Positions 5,701-7,996 of a stretch of 7,996 nucleotides of DNA are shown here, one piece after another. The stretch spans positions 1-7,996 of the forward strand of contig WFOJ01000090.1 in assembly GCA_015488125.1 (NCBI GenBank), written 5' to 3'. The DNA comes from Mariprofundaceae bacterium (GTDB lineage: Bacteria > Pseudomonadota > Zetaproteobacteria > Mariprofundales > Mariprofundaceae). Under the pieces are notes generated by a model. The model was given only the letters and a program-made list of their open reading frames with translations, had not been told where the DNA came from and searched no databases. Made by a program: the position numbers and the translations under genes. Position 1 is the stretch's first letter. Each line of letters starts with the position of its first letter.

Positions 5701-6681
5701 ATGAACAAACATCACGCAACCACGCTTGCCGAAGCTGAAAAACGCATTGCCATCATCGGCGGTGGCAGTGCCGGTATGGCATGCGCCGCCACCGCCCTTG
5801 AAGGCGGCGCGCAGGTCACACTGATCGAGCATCACAACATCGGTGGCGCAGCAGTCCACACCAAAAAACCTGTGCAGGCGCTATGCGAAGCAGCACGCCA
5901 GCGGGCGGACATCGCCACAGCGGATAAGCATCCAGCCATCCTGTCCGGGGTGGCACAGGAACGCTTCGAGAAGGAAGCCCGGGAGCAACTGGAAGCGCTG
6001 CTGGCTCATCCCTCTTTCACATGGATGGCAGGCGAAGCAAGATTTCTGGCGCAGGATACGCTCATTGTGCGTCTGAATGATGACAGCAAAAAACGATCTT
6101 TCCGCAAAGTGCGTTTTGATCGTTGCCTGATCGCTGCCGGCAGCCTGCCGGATGTGCCACAGATTGCAGGATTGGGGGATACGCCCTACTGGACAGCAAA
6201 AGAAGCCGTTTCCTGTCCCGCCCTGCCAGCAACGCTGGCCGTCATCGGTACGTCCGCCACGGCTTTGGCGCTGGCACATGCTTTCGCATTGTTGGGTAGC
6301 AGGGTGATGTTGCTGGCGCATCAGGATGCGGCAGCACACACGCTGTTGCGACAACAACTCGCTGCGGATGGCGTCGTGGTGCAGGCGTATTCAGAGATCA
6401 GCAACATCAGCTATGGCCGCGAGGGCTTTACCATCGCCACCGGGCAGCGTGAATGCCATGCCGATCGCCTGCTGGTAGCCACGGCAACCCTCCCCAATAC
6501 CTGGAGTCTGTGTCTGGATATGGTTGGCATCACGATTGATGCGGAGGGATATATTCCAGTGGACGAACAGCAGCAAACCAACTTGTCAGGCGTGTATGCC
6601 GCCGGCAGTTGCGCCACATCATGCCAACATACACCGTCTGTCGTCGCCGGGCACAATGCCGCCATGCATATGACGAGATAA
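5701..6681 (+). CDS. MerA-like flavoprotein relative without redox cysteines or dimerisation domain
   Basis: The 326-residue protein matches the FAD and NAD(P)H domains of mercuric reductase/dihydrolipoamide dehydrogenase. It has the FAD nucleotide fold IAIIGGGSAGMACA (16-29), FDRCLIAAGS (139-148), PYWTAKEA (162-169, MerA-type) and the second Rossmann segment VIGTSATALALAHAFALLGS (181-200). Where MerA has GGTCVNVGCVPSK this protein has GGAAVHTKKP (48-57), so both active-site Cys are lost (Ala 51, Lys 56). The usual AGDC that holds the FAD ribityl chain reads AGSC (301-304). The sequence ends at the point where the dimerisation domain of about 115 residues would begin. It therefore cannot act as a mercuric or disulfide reductase; a nucleotide-sensing, chaperone or other flavin role is possible. 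The frame is intact with no internal stop, so it seems maintained. RBS is weak (GGGGAC, 10 nt gap) or the mRNA has a very short leader. Confidence 0.85.
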   Translation: MNKHHATTLAEAEKRIAIIGGGSAGMACAATALEGGAQVTLIEHHNIGGAAVHTKKPVQALCEAARQRADIATADKHPAILSGVAQERFEKEAREQLEALLAHPSFTWMAGEARFLAQDTLIVRLNDDSKKRSFRKVRFDRCLIAAGSLPDVPQIAGLGDTPYWTAKEAVSCPALPATLAVIGTSATALALAHAFALLGSRVMLLAHQDAAAHTLLRQQLAADGVVVQAYSEISNISYGREGFTIATGQRECHADRLLVATATLPNTWSLCLDMVGITIDAEGYIPVDEQQQTNLSGVYAAGSCATSCQHTPSVVAGHNAAMHMTR

Positions 6682-6781
6682 ACATCGTGAAACTCACCGA
6701 AGCTATGGTTCTCTCGTAAGTCTTTATCACAGTGTAAGGAAGATGGCAGTTGTATGTTCTACCTCATGTCATTAGCTTGTG

Positions 6782-6798
6782 TTGGCAGGCTTGATGCT
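6782..6798 (+). promoter_or_regulatory. Sigma54-type -24/-12 promoter candidate
   Basis: TTGGCAGGCTTGATGCT matches the sigma54 consensus TTGGCACG-N4-TTGCW at 11 of 13 defined positions, with GG (6784-6785) and GC (6796-6797) at the required 12-bp spacing. The start would be near 6809, about 42 nt before the ATG at 6851. No clear enhancer-binding site was recognised upstream. Confidence 0.5.
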
Positions 6799-6803
6799 GT
6801 TTC

Positions 6804-6823
6804 GTTCCGAGTTTCTTCGGAAC
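6804..6823 (+). repeat. 7-bp inverted repeat in the leader of the 6851 gene
   Basis: GTTCCGA (6804-6810) and TCGGAAC (6817-6823) are exact reverse complements around GTTTCT. It overlaps the start predicted from the sigma54-like site and lies 17 nt before the SD. It could be an operator or a leader hairpin. It could also end MerA-like transcripts, but the T content after it is low. Confidence 0.4.
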
Positions 6824-6850
6824 CATCCTTGTTGCATTCAGGAGGTTGCC

Positions 6851-7513
6851 ATGCCAGGCATTCCCGTTTCCGTTCATGAGAAGGTATTGGAATCACTGTT
6901 GCCAGCCAGACACTACATTCAGCGCTTGTTGTGCGCGCCACTGCCACCACCGGGAACGACCAACTTCGATGATATCCAGATCTTGATGGATCGTATCGCT
7001 CGTGAGGTTAGCGAACTAACGCAGGTTGGGAATATGCTTGGCCGGCAGCTTGCCTGCTGGCAGGATGACAGGGATACCCCCGAGGCGGTGGCCAGCGCAA
7101 GGTTGCTTGCAGATCACATCACAGGTTTTGCCCAGTTGCGCTGTGAATCATGCATTTTAACATCAGAATATGATGTTCGCCTGGCATTTCTTGCCGTGAT
7201 TGACCGACCACTGAAACATATTCATGCATGGATTGATCATTATGAATCCGTGACACGGGAGCCTGAAGCATGGCGGGGAAAAGAGGTAAAGCTCACGCTG
7301 ATACTGGAGGCTAACGATGAAATTGATGCACTGAGTGCCCTGCTGCAGAGAAAGCTCCATGCTATGATCCAGCAAAAACAGCATGAGTTGGATCATGCGA
7401 TGGCGGTGGAAGGTCTTAGCGAAATTGCAAAACCCACCACCGAGAAAAAACGCGGTGTTGCGCGGCTGCTATCGGCTTTTATTCCGAGATGGTGGTCAGG
7501 TAGCGATCAATGA
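6851..7513 (+). CDS. Conserved-looking hypothetical cytoplasmic protein, 220 residues, helical
   Basis: The start at 6851 is set by AGGAGG (6840-6845), 5 nt before the ATG; an in-frame ATG at 6779 has no SD and lies before the predicted promoter. No family is recognised. The protein has no signal peptide or membrane segment. It looks almost wholly alpha-helical, with long charged stretches (about 40-70, 145-190) that could form coiled coils. It has a CESC pair (98-101) and Cys at 28 and 69. The C-terminus (199-220) is KKRGVARLLSAFIPRWW followed by a few polar residues, a basic, amphipathic, Trp-rich end that could touch the membrane. It stands alone between the MerA-like gene and a convergent phosphatase gene. 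Confidence 0.7.
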   Translation: MPGIPVSVHEKVLESLLPARHYIQRLLCAPLPPPGTTNFDDIQILMDRIAREVSELTQVGNMLGRQLACWQDDRDTPEAVASARLLADHITGFAQLRCESCILTSEYDVRLAFLAVIDRPLKHIHAWIDHYESVTREPEAWRGKEVKLTLILEANDEIDALSALLQRKLHAMIQQKQHELDHAMAVEGLSEIAKPTTEKKRGVARLLSAFIPRWWSGSDQ

Positions 7514-7595
7514 CGCCACCATCTGTTATGCCAATACATCCAATCCAGGGAATAGCACCGACGATCACCAGGAAGCATGCCGCCGTCCTGCTCAT
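7479..7595 (-). CDS. Possible small hydrophobic peptide, 38 residues
   Basis: An ATG at 7595 opens a 38-codon frame starting MSRTAACFLVIVGAIPWIGC, with one hydrophobic segment and a short polar tail ending in TTISE. GAAG lies 5 nt upstream, a weak SD. It follows the SixA-like gene by 55 nt on the same strand and overlaps the last 35 bases of the convergent plus-strand gene. The N-in basic start and single hydrophobic helix suit a small membrane peptide, but a frame this short can be chance. Confidence 0.25.
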   Translation of the reverse strand: MSRTAACFLVIVGAIPWIGCIGITDGGVIDRYLTTISE

Positions 7596-7650
7596 GCATT
7601 CTTCACCCTTATCTGCACAGGTAAAAGTCTATTGCACGATGATGGTCGCG

Positions 7651-7996
7651 CTAACCGAAATGCTTTGGCGTTGCATAGCCTGCCGGTTGCACGTTGGCCG
7701 GATCAAACAAGGCGCTCCATTGGCTGTGATGAAGCTGAAACGCCACCACAGCGCACGTTGGCATGGATACAGGCACCCGGCTTAAATCGCTGGCCAGTTC
7801 GGCGATGCCGGGGTTATGAGCGGTCATCGCTAGTGTATTGATGTGATCCGGGGTGATCGCAATCTGCTCCAGCAAGGTGGCTGATGAAGCCAGATACAGT
7901 TCATCCAATGCCTTGATTTTCGACCATGGCAACGCCATGCGTTCGGCCATTCGCATGGTTGTTTCCTCGGCGCGCACAGCACTGCTGCATAACCAC
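7651..7996 (-). CDS. sixA: SixA-like histidine phosphatase, C-terminal part, cut by window edge
   Basis: About 114 codons are present; the N-terminus with the catalytic RHG motif lies beyond base 7996. The frame continues to the edge as LCSSAVRAEETTMRMAE, matching the SixA/phosphoglycerate-mutase branch segment S-x3-RAxxT. The second catalytic histidine is seen in MTAHNPGIAELASDL (HNPG motif). The rest fits the short SixA type with no added domain. SixA removes phosphate from phosphohistidine, for example on the phosphotransfer protein NPr or histidine-phosphotransfer domains. The gene converges with the 6851 gene, leaving 137 bp between their stops. The family call is strong; the exact substrate is not known. 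Confidence 0.9.
   Translation of the reverse strand, partial: WLCSSAVRAEETTMRMAERMALPWSKIKALDELYLASSATLLEQIAITPDHINTLAMTAHNPGIAELASDLSRVPVSMPTCAVVAFQLHHSQWSALFDPANVQPAGYATPKHFG

Noticed and set aside
5701..6681. Functional mercuric reductase and a mercury-resistance operon
   Set aside because: Both catalytic Cys and the C-terminal domain are absent, and no merR, merT or merP genes are adjacent.
7510..7785. Plus-strand 91-codon frame whose ATG overlaps the stop of the 6851 gene (ATGA)
   Set aside because: The overlap looks like coupling, but most of the frame is antisense to the well-supported SixA-like phosphatase and the predicted protein has no recognisable features.

Overview
The window looks like chromosomal DNA of a bacterium with an electron-transport-rich periplasm. 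Gram-negative signs are Sec- and Tat-exported c-type cytochromes, a sigma54-like site, and HemN-, MerA- and SixA-like proteins close to those of Pseudomonadota. Base composition is moderate, and Shine-Dalgarno (SD) sequences are strong with about 6-nt spacing. A respiratory or chemolithotrophic proteobacterium is a reasonable inference; genus cannot be read from the sequence. There are no tRNA or rRNA genes, CRISPR arrays or insertion sequences.

Left and centre (1-5602, minus strand). One co-directional cluster, read from right to left: a small Tat-signal protein (5315-5602), a Tat-exported ferredoxin with four cysteine clusters (4144-5199), a 10-helix NrfD/DsrP-type membrane subunit (2866-4134), a tetraheme c cytochrome (2045-2869), a small monoheme c cytochrome (1661-1948), a triheme c cytochrome made of three class-I-like domains (613-1440), and the start of hemN, which makes haem precursor (1-616, cut by the window edge). 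This set is what a membrane quinone:cytochrome oxidoreductase needs. Electrons could pass between the quinone pool at the NrfD protein, the Fe-S clusters, the tetraheme subunit and the soluble c cytochromes. No molybdopterin or other substrate-reducing catalytic subunit lies in the cluster. HemN fits as a haem supply gene. The gaps before the monoheme and triheme genes carry several perfect inverted repeats, which suggests differential expression inside the operon.

Centre (5603-5700). A 98-bp divergent control region holds a palindromic CATTATAATG that gives a perfect -10 hexamer on both strands, and a 7+7 bp palindrome.

Right of centre (5701-6681, plus strand). A MerA-like flavoprotein relative has lost both redox-active cysteines, the FAD-contacting Asp and the whole dimerisation domain. 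It shares its promoter region with the cytochrome cluster.

Right end (6682-7996). An unrecognised, probably helical cytoplasmic protein (6851-7513, plus) is preceded by a good sigma54-like -24/-12 site and a hairpin. A convergent SixA-like histidine phosphatase (7651-7996, minus) is cut by the window edge. A possible 38-residue membrane peptide lies between them on the minus strand.
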